Positions 5,388-5,996 of a DNA stretch of 5,996 bases are shown piece by piece. The notes under the pieces were generated by a model that did not search any database, had not been told where the DNA came from, and saw only the letters and a list, made by a program, of their open reading frames with translations. A program made the position numbers and the translations under genes. This DNA is from Chitinophagaceae bacterium (GTDB lineage Bacteria; Bacteroidota; Bacteroidia; Chitinophagales; Chitinophagaceae): contig JABMML010000119.1 in assembly GCA_013205585.1 (NCBI GenBank), positions 1-5,996 on the forward strand, given 5' to 3'. Numbering within the stretch: the first letter of the stretch is position 1; each line of letters begins with the position of its first letter.

Positions 5388-5996
5388 TTATTTCCTAATT
5401 ACTAATTTATCAGTAGACCTTCTAACTTTTTTAGCGTTAACTAAATAATCATTAGCAGCGTCACGGAAACCTAAGGTTAAAGCTACAGCGCTATGTAGGC
5501 CTAATGCTTTTAATCCTAATATTTCATCTACTGCATCAGGTGCAAAACCTTCCATAGGCGTAGCATCTACTTCTTCAGCAGCAGCAGCTACTAAACTAAA
5601 ACCTAATGCAAGGTAGGCTTGCTTATCTGCCCATACTCTTGCTTGCTCAGGTGTCTTGTTTTTGAATGAACCACTAATGGCAGCAGAAAAATCTTTTAAA
5701 GTATCTACTGCTACACCTCTTTGGTCAGCAATTTCTTGCATGTATTCAGCAATTTCTTTTTCAGATATAGTATTCCAAGCTGCAAAAACAATAACCACCG
5801 ATCCGTCCACCACTTGTGATTGATTATAAAATGCAGGTTGTAATTTTTTTCTTGTCTCTTCATCCTCTACTACAATAATAGAATAAGGCGTTAAACCAAA
5901 ACCGCTAGGTGCTAAACGCGTTGCTTCAATAATGATCTCTAATTTTTCAGTAGGAACTTTAGTTCCGTTCATTTTCTTAACAGCATAACGCCATTG
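5388..5996 (-). CDS. Nitroreductase-family NAD(P)H-dependent flavin oxidoreductase (5' end outside window)
   Basis: An FMN-dependent oxidoreductase of the nitroreductase superfamily, which reduces nitroaromatics, quinones or similar acceptors with NAD(P)H; cytoplasmic, usually a homodimer. The true substrate is not knowable here. The reading frame does not begin at the Met at 5972: codons 5973-5996 read QWRYAVKK in frame, the conserved N-terminal FMN-phosphate-binding motif of the family, so the start lies beyond the window edge and perhaps 6-10 residues are missing. Numbered from the Met at 5972, APSGFGLTPYSIIVVED (21-37) is the FMN-binding segment, QAYLALGFSLVAAAAEE (118-134) the core helix, and ALTLGFRDAANDY (164-176) leads into the basic C-terminal tail KKVRRSTDKL (181-190), whose basic residues usually contact the FMN phosphate. 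The 203 codons seen suit a family of about 200-220 residues. Similar proteins are annotated as NfsB- or YodC-like; I do not assign a symbol. Confidence 0.94.
   Translation of the reverse strand, partial: QWRYAVKKMNGTKVPTEKLEIIIEATRLAPSGFGLTPYSIIVVEDEETRKKLQPAFYNQSQVVDGSVVIVFAAWNTISEKEIAEYMQEIADQRGVAVDTLKDFSAAISGSFKNKTPEQARVWADKQAYLALGFSLVAAAAEEVDATPMEGFAPDAVDEILGLKALGLHSAVALTLGFRDAANDYLVNAKKVRRSTDKLVIRK

Overview
The window looks like a stretch of chromosome from a member of the Bacteroidota, possibly Chitinophagaceae-like. The evidence is AT-rich DNA, the near absence of Shine-Dalgarno sequences before starts, the ANMVCGFDILGFA form of the homoserine kinase N-terminus, a PIN toxin and small antitoxin of a type common in that phylum, and a secreted family 43 glycoside hydrolase with discoidin and Fn3 domains. 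The genus cannot be read from this segment.

Layout: (1) 2-2431, plus strand: thrB (homoserine kinase) then thrC (threonine synthase), 45 bases apart and almost certainly one transcript. They are the last two steps of threonine synthesis; the aspartokinase/homoserine dehydrogenase gene would be expected just upstream, outside the window. (2) 2450-3107, minus strand: a type II toxin-antitoxin pair, a short ribbon-helix-helix-like antitoxin followed with an 11-base overlap by a PIN-domain ribonuclease toxin. It is more AT-rich than its neighbours and runs convergent to thrC. (3) 3108-3336: a 229-base divergent control region with a perfect 12-base palindrome on the antitoxin side and a tandem CTAAG-type repeat on the hydrolase side. 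(4) 3337-5133, plus strand: a secreted GH43 enzyme with signal peptide, beta-propeller, F5/8C (discoidin) domain and Fn3 domain, ended by a strong hairpin terminator that contains its own stop codon. (5) 5139-5339: a doubtful small membrane-protein ORF wedged between two terminators that face each other. (6) 5388-5996, minus strand: a nitroreductase-family flavoprotein whose 5' end runs off the window, with a clear terminator after its stop.

The groups do not form one system: threonine biosynthesis, a small mobile defence/stress-type module, polysaccharide degradation and a flavin oxidoreductase sit side by side. I found no rRNA, tRNA, CRISPR array, insertion sequence, riboswitch or replication origin. 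Nothing seen requires a new kind of biological system. The points most worth a second look are the toxin-antitoxin module with its candidate operator, the low-complexity insertions shared by ThrB and ThrC, and the substrate of the GH43 enzyme.
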